The notes under the pieces are model-generated. The model saw only the letters and a list, made by a program, of their open reading frames with translations. It did not search any database and was not told the DNA's origin. Source: Bacteroidales bacterium (GTDB lineage Bacteria; Bacteroidota; Bacteroidia; Bacteroidales; UBA932). Taken from it: DNA of 39,196 nt. How positions within the stretch are numbered: the stretch's first letter is position 1; every line of letters begins with the position of its first letter. Positions 8,013 through 15,392 of this stretch are shown here, one piece after another. The position numbers were made by a program, and so were the translations under genes. The stretch covers positions 1 through 39,196 of the forward strand of contig JAFRQH010000038.1 in the NCBI GenBank assembly GCA_017428725.1, read 5' to 3'.

Positions 8013-11000
8013 ATGAAACGGATCCTTCTTGCCGTTATTTCATTGGTTGCGGCCCTGCCGCTCCTTGCAGCCCCGGCGGCGGACGAAGCGCGCCTGTTGC
8101 GCTTCCCCGCCGTAGGCGGCGGCAAGATCGTCTTCTGCTATGCAGGCGATCTCTACAGCGTGGACATCAATGGTGGCCGCGCAGTCAAGCTCACCTCCGA
8201 CGTCGGATACGAGTGTTTCCCGAAGATCTCCCCGGACGGCAAGACCGTGGCTTTCACGGCCCAGTACGACGGCAACACCGAGGTCTACACCATCCCCATC
8301 ACGGGCGGCGAGCCCAAGCGCCTCACCTACAGCGCCCTGGTGAGCCGCGACAAGGTCGGCGAGCGGATGGGTCCCAACAACATCGTGATGGGCTGGACCC
8401 CCGACGGCAAGCAGATCGTCTACCGCAGCAAGCAGTGGTGCTTCAGCGGCCTGCGCGCCCAGCTCTGCAAGGTGAGCGTGGACGGCGGCCTGCCGGAGTT
8501 CATCCCCACGACCGAAGGCGGCTTCTGCTCCTATTCCCCGGACGGGCGGCAGCTGGCGATGAACCGGATGTTCCGCGAGTTCCGTACCTGGAAGTACTAC
8601 CGGGGCGGCCAGGCGGACGATATCTGGATCCACACCGTCGGCACCACCAAGCTGGAGAAGATCACGGACAATGACGCCCAGGACATCTTCCCGATGTGGA
8701 TCGGAAACGAGATCTACTACCTCTCCGACCGCGACCGGACGATGAACCTCTTCGTCTACGACACCCGCAGCAAGCAGTCCCGCAAGGTCACCGACTTCAC
8801 CGAGTACGACTGCAAGTTCCCCGCCCACTCCGCCGACGGCTTCGTCGTCTTCGAGAACGGCGGCTACATCTACAAGTATGACGTCAAGCGCGGTGCAACC
8901 GAGAAGGTCAGCATCCAACTCGCCGCCGACGATGTCTGGAGCCGCACCGAGTACCGCAGCACCGGGCTCAACCCCAGCGGCTTCAGCCTGTCTCCCGACG
9001 GCAAGCGCCTGCTGGCCGTGGTGCGCGGCGACATCTTCTCGCTGCCGGCCGAGCGCGGTCCGGTGGTCAACATCTCCCGCTCGCCGCAGTCCCACGAGCG
9101 CGAGGCCGTGTGGAGCCCGGACGGCTCCCGCATCGCCTGGCTCTCCGACGCCTCCGGCGAATACGAAGTCTACTGCGCTCCCGCCGACAAGATGACGGAA
9201 GCGACCTGCCTGACCTCCTTCAAGGAGGGCTATCCGTCCGGCCTGCAATGGAGCCCGGACGGCAAGAAGCTCTATTTCAGCACCCTGCACTGGGATGTCT
9301 GCGAGCTCGACGTGGACAGCAAGGCTCTCACCCGCATCCTCGTGGGCGAGCGCTCTGCCATCCGTTCCTTCACCCTCTCGCCGGACGGCACCTGGGCGGC
9401 CTACACCGAGACGCTTCCCAACTTCATGAGCGGGATCTACCTCTTCGACCTCAAGGCCCGCAAGAGCTACCAGGTCACGGACCGCTGGTATGACGCCGGC
9501 AGCCCGCTCTTCTCCCGTGACGGCAAGTACCTCTTCTTCACCTCTTCGCGCGAGTTCCGTTCGCAGTACTCCGCCGTGGAGTGGAACGCCGCCTACAATG
9601 TCTCCGACTACGTCTTCGTGCTGCCGCTCGCCAAGGACACGCCCAACCCGATGGTCCTGGGCAATGACGAGTATGTCGCCAGTGCCGCGGGTAACGTTGA
9701 GCGCAGCGAGGTCGGCACCAGCCGACCGGCCGGCCCCGGGACTTCGTCTCAGACGAAGTCGGAAAGGGGTTCAAGGCCGCAGGGGGTTGCAGGGGGCGGA
9801 GCCCCCTTATGCAAGGTAGACGTTGACGGGCTGGCGCAGCGCATCACGGCGCTGCCGCTGGATGCCGGCCGCTACCGCCTCATCCTCGCCGACGGCGACA
9901 AGCTGTACTACAACGGCTTCGGCGGCGGTGGCATGGCCGCCGGCGGACCGCGTGGCGCGGCCGGCGGTGCCGGCATCAAGGCCCTCGACCTCAAGACCCT
10001 CCAGACCTCGGACGTCCCCACTTCCCCGCTCGCCCTCACGGCTGACGCCAAGAAGGCCCTCGTGCGCGACGGCGGCCAGTACAAGGTCGTCAACTTCGGC
10101 GGTCCTGCCGGCCGCGGCGGCTCCGTGCCCGTGGGCGAGATCGACATGATGATCGACCACGAAGCCGAATGGGCCCAGATCTACGACGAGAGCTGGCGCA
10201 TCACCCGCGACAACTTCTATGTCGAGAACATGCACGGAGTGGACTGGAACCATATGCGTGAGAAATATGGCCAGATGCTCCCGTACGTCAAGCACCGCGA
10301 CGACCTGACCTACCTGATCGGCGAGCTGATCGGCGAGCTGAACATCGGCCACGCCTACATCACCTCCGGCGAGAGCCCGGCCATCCCGCGCATTGCCACG
10401 GGCCTGCTCGGCGCGCAGTACAGCAAGGACCGCCGCACCGGCGCGTTCAAGATCGAGAAGATCTGGCGCGGCGCCGATTGGGACGAGACCCTGCGCTGCC
10501 CGCTCCGCACCCCGGGCGTGGACGCCAAGGTCGGTGAATTCATCGTCGAGGTCAACGGCACGCCTGCCAAGGACCTCCTCGACCCGGGCCAGGCCCTCAT
10601 CGGCAAGGCCGGCAAGACCGTCTCCCTGAAGATTTCCGCCAACGCCAACGGCAGCGGCGCCCGCACCGTCTATGTCAAGCCCGTCGCCGACGAGGTCCAG
10701 CTCGCCTACTACGAGTGGGTCCAGAACAACATCGAGAAGGTGGACAAGCTCTCCAACGGCGAGATCGGCTACATCCACATCCCCGACATGAGCACCGAAG
10801 GCCTGGATATGTTCACCAAGCTCTACTACACGCAGTTGGACAAGAAGGCCCTTATCATCGACGACCGTATGAACGGCGGCGGAAACGTATCTCCGATGAT
10901 CCTGGAGCGCCTGCAGCGCGAGGTCTACCGGATGAACATGTACCGCAACGGCGGCAACCGCACCGTGCCCAACGAGGCCTTCTACGGCCCCAAGGTCTGT

Positions 11001-11360
11001 CTGATCGACAAGTACTCCTCCTCCGACGGCGACCTCTTCCCGTACGGCTTCCGCCAGCTGGGCCTGGGCCCGCTGATCGGTACGCGCAGCTGGGGCGGCA
11101 TCGTGGGCATCTCCGGTTCGCGCCAGTTCGTGGACGGGCAGGACATGCGCACGCCGTTCTTCACCTCCTACTCCACCGACGGTGAGTGGATCATCGAAGG
11201 CCACGGCGTGGATCCCGACATCGTCGTGGACATCAACCCCTTCGAGGACTGGCTCGGCAAGGACGCCCAGCTCGAGAAGGCGGTCGACTACCTCAAGGGT
11301 GAGCTCAAGAACTACAAACCGCTGCCGGGCACACCCGCAGCCCCCGACAAGAGCAAATAA
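8013..11360 (+). CDS. tricorn-like S41 family peptidase, secreted
   Basis: This 1115-aa protein starts with a Sec signal peptide (MKRILLAVISLVAALPLLAA). It then has a long beta-propeller region with repeated SPDG/WSPDGK motifs typical of PD40/WD40-like blades (about 25-560), a Gly-rich linker, a PDZ-like region (about 830-900) and a C-terminal S41 peptidase domain. The serine cluster YSSSDGD (Ser1002-1004) followed by GTRSWGGIVG is the usual active-site region. This layout matches tricorn protease homologues of Bacteroidetes, which probably degrade peptides in the periplasm. Residues about 560-601 are encoded by an in-frame hairpin repeat (see 9692-9815) lying between the propeller and the protease half. 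It follows the aldolase/dehydrogenase gene by 32 bases. Confidence 0.92.
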   Translation: MKRILLAVISLVAALPLLAAPAADEARLLRFPAVGGGKIVFCYAGDLYSVDINGGRAVKLTSDVGYECFPKISPDGKTVAFTAQYDGNTEVYTIPITGGEPKRLTYSALVSRDKVGERMGPNNIVMGWTPDGKQIVYRSKQWCFSGLRAQLCKVSVDGGLPEFIPTTEGGFCSYSPDGRQLAMNRMFREFRTWKYYRGGQADDIWIHTVGTTKLEKITDNDAQDIFPMWIGNEIYYLSDRDRTMNLFVYDTRSKQSRKVTDFTEYDCKFPAHSADGFVVFENGGYIYKYDVKRGATEKVSIQLAADDVWSRTEYRSTGLNPSGFSLSPDGKRLLAVVRGDIFSLPAERGPVVNISRSPQSHEREAVWSPDGSRIAWLSDASGEYEVYCAPADKMTEATCLTSFKEGYPSGLQWSPDGKKLYFSTLHWDVCELDVDSKALTRILVGERSAIRSFTLSPDGTWAAYTETLPNFMSGIYLFDLKARKSYQVTDRWYDAGSPLFSRDGKYLFFTSSREFRSQYSAVEWNAAYNVSDYVFVLPLAKDTPNPMVLGNDEYVASAAGNVERSEVGTSRPAGPGTSSQTKSERGSRPQGVAGGGAPLCKVDVDGLAQRITALPLDAGRYRLILADGDKLYYNGFGGGGMAAGGPRGAAGGAGIKALDLKTLQTSDVPTSPLALTADAKKALVRDGGQYKVVNFGGPAGRGGSVPVGEIDMMIDHEAEWAQIYDESWRITRDNFYVENMHGVDWNHMREKYGQMLPYVKHRDDLTYLIGELIGELNIGHAYITSGESPAIPRIATGLLGAQYSKDRRTGAFKIEKIWRGADWDETLRCPLRTPGVDAKVGEFIVEVNGTPAKDLLDPGQALIGKAGKTVSLKISANANGSGARTVYVKPVADEVQLAYYEWVQNNIEKVDKLSNGEIGYIHIPDMSTEGLDMFTKLYYTQLDKKALIIDDRMNGGGNVSPMILERLQREVYRMNMYRNGGNRTVPNEAFYGPKVCLIDKYSSSDGDLFPYGFRQLGLGPLIGTRSWGGIVGISGSRQFVDGQDMRTPFFTSYSTDGEWIIEGHGVDPDIVVDINPFEDWLGKDAQLEKAVDYLKGELKNYKPLPGTPAAPDKSK
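9692..9815 (+). repeat. in-frame three-hairpin repeat inside the tricorn-like gene
   Basis: Three perfect inverted repeats follow each other within about 120 bases of coding DNA: GGTCGG/CCGACC, then GACTTCGTCT/AGACGAAGTC with one central base, then AGGGGGC/GCCCCCT around GGA. The encoded stretch, rich in Gly, Ser, Arg and Pro, does not look like propeller or protease sequence, and the frame is kept. The last hairpin resembles GGGGGCGGAGCCCCC elements that I recall as dispersed repeats in related genomes; that recall needs a genome search. The likely explanation is a dispersed palindromic element that inserted into an interdomain linker. Confidence 0.7.
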
Positions 11361-11380
11361 CCTATTAACTCAATAAGTTG

Positions 11381-12646
11381 ATGAAAACCAAAGCAGTACG
11401 CCTCTATGGCGTGAATGACCTGAGACTCGAGGAATTCGAGCTCCCGCAGATCAAGGAAAACGAGATCCTGGCCAAGGTGGTCAGCGACAGCATCTGTATG
11501 TCCTCGTACAAGGCCGCCCACCAGGGCGCGTCCCACAAGCGCGTCCCCAACGACGTCGCCGAGAACCCGACCATCATCGGCCACGAGTTCGCCGGCGAGA
11601 TCGTCGAAGTCGGTGCGAAGTGGCAGGGCGAGTTCAAGCCCGGCGACAAGTTCTCCATCCAGCCGGCCCTCACCTACGAAGGCGGCCCCGTGGGCATCTA
11701 CAGCGCCCCCGGGTATTCCTACAAATACATCGGCGGTGACGCCACCTACGTGGTGATCCCGGCCGAAGTGATGGAGCAGGGCTGCCTGCTGCCCTACAAG
11801 GGAGAGGCTTTCTACCCCGCCTCGCTGAGCGAGCCGCTGAGCTGTGTCATCGGCGCCATGCACGCCAACTACCACACCCATCCCGGCAAGTATGTGCACG
11901 ACATGGAGATCAAGCAGGGCGGCAAGATGGCGCTGCTCGCCAGCGTGGGCCCGATGGGCCTCGCCGCCATCAACTATGTCCTGCACCGCGACGACATGCG
12001 CCCCTCGCTGCTGGTCGTGACTGACATCAACCAGGAGCGCCTCGACCGCGCCGCTTCGCTCTACACCGTGGAGTTCGCCAAGAGCCGCGGCATCGAGCTG
12101 CACTACGTCAACACGGCCGTGGAGAACCCGGTGGAGCTCCTCAAGGGCATCGCCGGCGGCACCGGCTATGACGATGTCTTCTGCTTCGCCCCGGTGGCCC
12201 CGGTCGTGGAGCAGGCCGACGACATCCTCGCGTTCGACGGCTGCCTGAACTTCTTCGCCGGTCCCGGCAAGGCTCCGTTCAAGGCCCCGTTCAACTTCTA
12301 CAACGTCCACTACAACTCCACCCACGTGGTCGGCACCTCCGGCGGCAACACCGATGACATGAAGGAAGCCCTCCACTATATGGGCCTGGGTATGGACCCG
12401 GCCGGCCTGGTGACCCACGTCGGCGGCCTCAACGCCGTGGTTGAGACGACGCTGAACCTCCCGGACATCCCGGGTGGCAAGAAGCTCATCTACACCCACG
12501 TGACGATGCCGCTGACGGCCATCGCGGATTTCGGCAAGGTCGGCAAGCCCGTCTACGACGAACTCGACCGCCTCTGCAAGGCCCACAAGGGCCTGTGGAA
12601 CGCCGAGGCCGAGAAGTACCTCCTCGCCCACGCCGACGAGCTGTAG
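11381..12646 (+). CDS. zinc-binding dehydrogenase, L-sorbose-1-phosphate reductase-like
   Basis: This medium-chain (MDR) dehydrogenase has 421 aa. It shows the catalytic-zinc region with Cys in DSICMSSYK and GHE in the IIGHEFAGEIVEVG motif, a SVGPMGLAAINYV nucleotide-binding segment, and no four-Cys structural zinc lobe. It most resembles the L-sorbose-1-phosphate reductase (SorE) branch, which reduces a keto-sugar phosphate at the expense of NAD(P)H. The ATG at 11381 is preferred to the TTG immediately before it. It follows the tricorn-like gene by about 20 bases and is the last gene of the + strand run; a composite hairpin repeat begins just downstream. A role in the same sugar pathway as the aldolase fusion is inferred from position. 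Confidence 0.82.
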   Translation: MKTKAVRLYGVNDLRLEEFELPQIKENEILAKVVSDSICMSSYKAAHQGASHKRVPNDVAENPTIIGHEFAGEIVEVGAKWQGEFKPGDKFSIQPALTYEGGPVGIYSAPGYSYKYIGGDATYVVIPAEVMEQGCLLPYKGEAFYPASLSEPLSCVIGAMHANYHTHPGKYVHDMEIKQGGKMALLASVGPMGLAAINYVLHRDDMRPSLLVVTDINQERLDRAASLYTVEFAKSRGIELHYVNTAVENPVELLKGIAGGTGYDDVFCFAPVAPVVEQADDILAFDGCLNFFAGPGKAPFKAPFNFYNVHYNSTHVVGTSGGNTDDMKEALHYMGLGMDPAGLVTHVGGLNAVVETTLNLPDIPGGKKLIYTHVTMPLTAIADFGKVGKPVYDELDRLCKAHKGLWNAEAEKYLLAHADEL

Positions 12647-12667
12647 CGGGATTCCGGATTGCATAGC

Positions 12668-12767
12668 GTCATTCCCGGCTTGACCGGGAATCTCATAATC
12701 AATCACTTATGAAACAACCTTCGGAGAAGTCTCCGAAGGTTGTTTCATAATCCATTGATTATCAAGT
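12668..12767 (+). repeat. REP-like composite repeat, copy A (+ orientation)
   Basis: Module 1 is a hairpin ATTCCCGG-5 nt-CCGGGAAT at 12671-12691. Module 2 is ATAATCAAT. Module 3 is a perfect 21-bp stem at 12707-12750 (TTATGAAACAACCTTCGGAG.. with a 2-nt centre). The right flank ends with the inverted ATTGATTAT. The whole unit lies 21 bases after the dehydrogenase stop and just past the 3' end of the RAYT gene, so it probably also works as a terminator in both directions. Copies B and C in this window share the core AACCTTCGGAGA but differ in the outer stem with matching changes on both arms. Confidence 0.88.
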
Positions 12768-12770
12768 ATA

Positions 12771-13136
12771 CTAAAATGGGGCGTGTATGAACTTGGTAAT
12801 TTCTTCCGGTGAAGCGTCTGCCTCATTCCGGAACTGACCTAGGAACAAGCGTCCGGACAAACCGTATCGGCGGTTATACATCCGGGTGAATTGCGCCGTC
12901 AAATCCCGCATGAAAGAAGAGAGCGCCTGTGCGGAGGGAGCCCGTAACTGGATATGATAATGATTAAGCATGATACAGACCGACAGGATACGGATCTTGT
13001 ACCTCCGGGCCAGGATACAGAACAGTGTGAACCAGACGAGGCAATCCGCTGATGTATAAAAGCAAATCCCCCGATCCAGTGTGATCTGGTATACATGGTC
13101 GTATCCATAGATACTGTTTCTTCTGCACGCAGTCAT
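12771..13136 (-). CDS. REP-associated tyrosine transposase (RAYT), Y1/HUH family, probably truncated
   Basis: The 121-aa product has the RAYT layout: DHVYQITLDRGICFY at the N-terminus, the HUH metal motif in IMLNHYHIQL, and the AQFTRMYNRRYG..GRLFLGQF segment. In the family the protein continues through a Y-I-H-x-N-P motif that carries the catalytic tyrosine. Here the corresponding sequence reads KFIHAPF and stops, so the tyrosine appears replaced by Phe and the C-terminus is missing. The stop codon falls right at the edge of repeat copy A. The gene is flanked by inverted copies A and B and is less GC-rich than its neighbours. The inactivation call rests on remembered family motifs, so it is moderate. 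Confidence 0.78.
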   Translation of the reverse strand: MTACRRNSIYGYDHVYQITLDRGICFYTSADCLVWFTLFCILARRYKIRILSVCIMLNHYHIQLRAPSAQALSSFMRDLTAQFTRMYNRRYGLSGRLFLGQFRNEADASPEEITKFIHAPF

Positions 13137-13140
13137 TTTT

Positions 13141-13148
13141 CAAATATA
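13141..13148 (-). promoter_or_regulatory. -7 element TATATTTG of the RAYT gene
   Basis: TATATTTG matches the Bacteroidetes -7 consensus TAnnTTTG and ends 4 nt before the ATG at 13136, so the message would be leaderless or nearly so. Confidence 0.5.
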
Positions 13149-13233
13149 GAACTATACTCCTGACCATATGCAAAGAAATCACAAAACTTAGTCCGTACCC
13201 CCTCTGCTTTTTTTTCATCACGTCTTTCGCATT

Positions 13234-13336
13234 TCTGATTATCAAAGAGATACGGAATAACCTTCGGAGAAATCTCCGAAGGTTATTCCGTAAGTTATTA
13301 ATTATCAGATCAGGGATTCCGGAAACGGGGAGTGAC
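13234..13336 (-). repeat. REP-like composite repeat, copy B (- orientation)
   Basis: A perfect 20-bp stem lies at 13251-13292 (TACGGAATAACCTTCGGAGA, 2-nt centre AA), flanked by TCTGATTATC on one side and ATTATCAGAT on the other. Next comes a decayed form of the module-1 hairpin (GATTCCGGAAACGGGGAGTGAC, 13315-13336, read on +). Relative to copy A it is inverted, so A and B form an inverted pair around the RAYT gene. It ends at the stop codon of the DUF2271 gene and may serve as its terminator. Confidence 0.85.
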
Positions 13337-13912
13337 TTAGAGTTTCCGGGCCTTGACGTCCGTGATCATGTCGATGCGGTCCTCGGACTTCTCGATGTAA
13401 GCGGTCTCGACCGGCAGGTCGGCTGCGGGGGCGCCGAAGGTGACTTCGCCGCAGTGCGTCACCACGCTGGCGCCGCTGTAAGTGGCCTCGACGAAGAAGC
13501 GGTAGGTGCCCTTGGCGACAGGCTTGCCGCCCTGGTCGGTGAAGTCCCAGGTGAAAATCTGGACTCCGCTCTCGGCGGGCGTGGCGCCGGTGAAGGCGTC
13601 CATCTGCTCATCGGTCAGATTCTCGGCATCCACGTGCTTGACCCAGGTCGGGACGCAGGAGGTGCGGTAGGTGTAGCCGCGCTGCGGCTTGGAGCCGTCG
13701 CGGCTGCGGCCCTTGGCCGTGAACTCCGTGACGAAGAGGGTCTTGACGACCTCCCCCTGGGCGTTCTCGACCCAGACGGCATATTGGTTGGAGCCGGGAC
13801 CGACCTGCTTGTTATAATTGAAGGAAATCTCCAGGCTGCCCGGCTTGGGTGCGCAGGAGGCCATCAGTGCCGAAACGGCACAAATCGCCAAATAGGAAAA
13901 CGCTTTTCTCAT
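13337..13912 (-). CDS. DUF2271 domain lipoprotein
   Basis: The 191-aa product starts with a lipoprotein signal peptide (MRKAFSYLAICAVSALMASC, lipobox Cys at residue 20). The body has the DUF2271 pattern: NQYAVWVENAQGEVVKTLFVTEF near residue 42, then WDFTDQGGKPVAKGTYRFFVEATY near 130. This looks like an immunoglobulin-like beta fold. The family is periplasmic or outer-membrane associated and of unknown function; in other species it is often found beside PepSY/FMN-linked redox genes, none of which are here. A near-consensus -7 element (TAATTTCG) lies about 30 bases upstream. The stop abuts repeat copy B. Confidence 0.85.
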   Translation of the reverse strand: MRKAFSYLAICAVSALMASCAPKPGSLEISFNYNKQVGPGSNQYAVWVENAQGEVVKTLFVTEFTAKGRSRDGSKPQRGYTYRTSCVPTWVKHVDAENLTDEQMDAFTGATPAESGVQIFTWDFTDQGGKPVAKGTYRFFVEATYSGASVVTHCGEVTFGAPAADLPVETAYIEKSEDRIDMITDVKARKL

Positions 13913-13969
13913 AAATGGATAAACTGGTTTTCGCGAAATTACACATTTTCTGCGAATTATGATACGCGC

Positions 13970-14692
13970 TCATTGAATATTCAGCAAAGAGCGAACCCGG
14001 TCCCGGTATTTCCGGGACACGGGCAGGGTTGTCTCCGCAAGGAAGACTTCCTCCAGAGAAGAACCGGTGACAAACGCCCGGTTTATCAGGTAGGAACGGT
14101 GGATTCGCAGGAAACCTTCTCCCAGCAACGCCTCCCATTGGGATATCCCGGTCTTGTTGCGGAAGCGGCGTCCTTCCGTAGCGTGGAGCCAGACTTCGTC
14201 GTCGTTGGATTCGATGTAACGTATTTCGGAGGGCCGGAGGGTAATCTCCCGTCGGTCGGAGATGAAGCGCAGCGGCTGCTCTGAGGTCGGCCAAACACGC
14301 TCAAGCAGCCGTGACAACCAGAGGTCGCCTGCCACCAGGACCAGCAGGATCAGGGCGATGAACACCGGATTGAGCAGTGCACCCGCCACATCCGGCACAT
14401 AGGCGGCACTGGGGCCGGTCCTGAAACGCCGGATGAAATAGTGCACAAGCAGGACAAACAACAGTTCCGCAGCCAGGATGCCCAGCGTTACGAACAGGCA
14501 GTCCCGGATCCCTTCACCGCGTCGCTCATACGATATCTTCGGATAGAGCCACCGGGCTACCAACGCGCCGGGCAGGAAAGCCGTCCCGACAAAAAGCGCT
14601 TCGCTGAAAGCATAACCGAAACTCAACAGAATCATGGCCACCAGGATTATGGCAGCGGCGTAATATCCGGCTTGGCAGAGTGCTTTCTTCAT
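13970..14692 (-). CDS. membrane-bound LytTR family transcriptional regulator
   Basis: The 240-aa protein has about four membrane helices in the first 135 residues (including AAAIILVAMILLSFGYAF, LFVTLGILAAELLFVLLVHYF and LLNPVFIALILLVLVAG). A C-terminal LytTR DNA-binding domain follows (RFISDRREITLRPSEIRYIE, FLRIHRSYLIN, LPVSRKYRDRV). There is no receiver domain, so the membrane part presumably senses or anchors. It is divergent from the ExbB/MotA-like gene at 14849, sharing an intergenic region of about 155 bases with a -7 element for each. Such pairs suggest the regulator controls its neighbour, but no direct-repeat binding site was obvious to me. Confidence 0.88.
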   Translation of the reverse strand: MKKALCQAGYYAAAIILVAMILLSFGYAFSEALFVGTAFLPGALVARWLYPKISYERRGEGIRDCLFVTLGILAAELLFVLLVHYFIRRFRTGPSAAYVPDVAGALLNPVFIALILLVLVAGDLWLSRLLERVWPTSEQPLRFISDRREITLRPSEIRYIESNDDEVWLHATEGRRFRNKTGISQWEALLGEGFLRIHRSYLINRAFVTGSSLEEVFLAETTLPVSRKYRDRVRSLLNIQ

Positions 14693-14699
14693 GTCAGGA

Positions 14700-14707
14700 C
14701 AAAAATA
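14700..14707 (-). promoter_or_regulatory. -7 element TATTTTTG of the LytTR gene
   Basis: TATTTTTG fits TAnnTTTG and ends 7 nt before the ATG at 14692. Confidence 0.45.
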
Positions 14708-14804
14708 AGGATAATTCCGCTATCCTCCACGCTCTCAGTGACGGACAGGGGGATTCGACGGCTTCACAGGGAGATTCTGCCTTTCGCATCCGGGGAAAGC
14801 TGCT

Positions 14805-14812
14805 TACCTTTG
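14805..14812 (+). promoter_or_regulatory. -7 element TACCTTTG of the ExbB/MotA-like gene
   Basis: TACCTTTG fits TAnnTTTG. A CTTTCG at 14781-14786 lies at roughly the right distance to be a weak -33 element. The leader to the ATG at 14849 is about 30 nt and contains an overlapping two-codon ATG-CCA-TGA at 14844. Confidence 0.5.
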
Positions 14813-14848
14813 CATCAGAAAAGGATTAACCCCAAACCTCATTATGCC

Positions 14849-15265
14849 ATGATTCTGAAATCGCTCCTTTCTGTTCCCCTGCAGGCTCTTCCCGATTCGT
14901 TCCAGGCACCGCCGGAAGCGCTTCAGGCCGCCGAGCCGCAAACATCGTCCCTTCCGGACCTCTTCTCGCAAGGGGGTACCTTGTGGATGAGTCTGATTAC
15001 CATCCTGCTGGTCGCTCTGCTCTTTGCGGCCTGGAAGGCACCCCGCTGGGTCAAGGAAATCGGACTTGCAGCTCCGGTCGTCGCCCTCCTCTCCCTGTTG
15101 TTCGGTCTATACCGCGCCTTTGACGCCCTGTATCAGACAGGAGGAGTCATCAGTCCCGGGGTTGTATTCGGCGGACTCAAAGTCAGCACGATCCCGATCA
15201 TCTACGGTCTGCTGGTTTATCTGCTCTCGCTGGTCATCCGCATTGTCCGCAAGCCGCGGATCTAG
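14849..15265 (+). CDS. small membrane protein resembling MotA/TolQ/ExbB channel subunits
   Basis: The 138-aa product has three predicted membrane helices: LWMSLITILLVALLFAAW, IGLAAPVVALLSLLFGLY and IPIIYGLLVYLLSLVIRIV. The segment GGVISPGVVFGGLKVSTIPIIYGLL resembles the conserved last helix pair of MotA/TolQ/ExbB proteins, though the protein is shorter than ExbB and no ExbD partner is adjacent. The start is the ATG at 14849; the open frame upstream to 14441 is antisense to the LytTR gene. Function is unknown. It lies divergent from the LytTR regulator and its 3' end runs into repeat copy C. Confidence 0.65.
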   Translation: MILKSLLSVPLQALPDSFQAPPEALQAAEPQTSSLPDLFSQGGTLWMSLITILLVALLFAAWKAPRWVKEIGLAAPVVALLSLLFGLYRAFDALYQTGGVISPGVVFGGLKVSTIPIIYGLLVYLLSLVIRIVRKPRI

Positions 15266-15270
15266 GCGGC

Positions 15271-15370
15271 ATTGATTATCAGCGATTTACGAATCAACCT
15301 TCGGAGAATTTTCCGAAGGTTGATTCGTAATTGATTGATTATCAGATTCCGGGTCAAGCCCGAAATGACA
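15271..15370 (-). repeat. REP-like composite repeat, copy C (- orientation)
   Basis: The long hairpin at 15287-15330 has a 22-bp stem with one mismatch (TTACGAATCAACCTTCGGAG..). It is flanked by ATTGATTATCAG and TTGATTATCAG, and the module-1 hairpin ATTCCGGG-TCAAG-CCCGAAAT follows at 15346-15366. Read on the - strand the modules come in the same order as copy A read on +, and the two match over about 100 bases. It fills the gap between the convergent ExbB-like and class II aldolase genes, where it could terminate both. Confidence 0.88.
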
Positions 15371-15392
15371 GCCGGGTCAAACCCAGCTGCGG

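Noticed and set aside
12964..13245. 93-aa - strand frame over the RAYT gene
   Set aside because: Overlaps the RAYT frame, which carries the HUH motif, and has no family features.
12668..15370. CRISPR array
   Set aside because: The repeats are three large inverted hairpins at irregular distances with genes between them, not short direct repeats with unique spacers.
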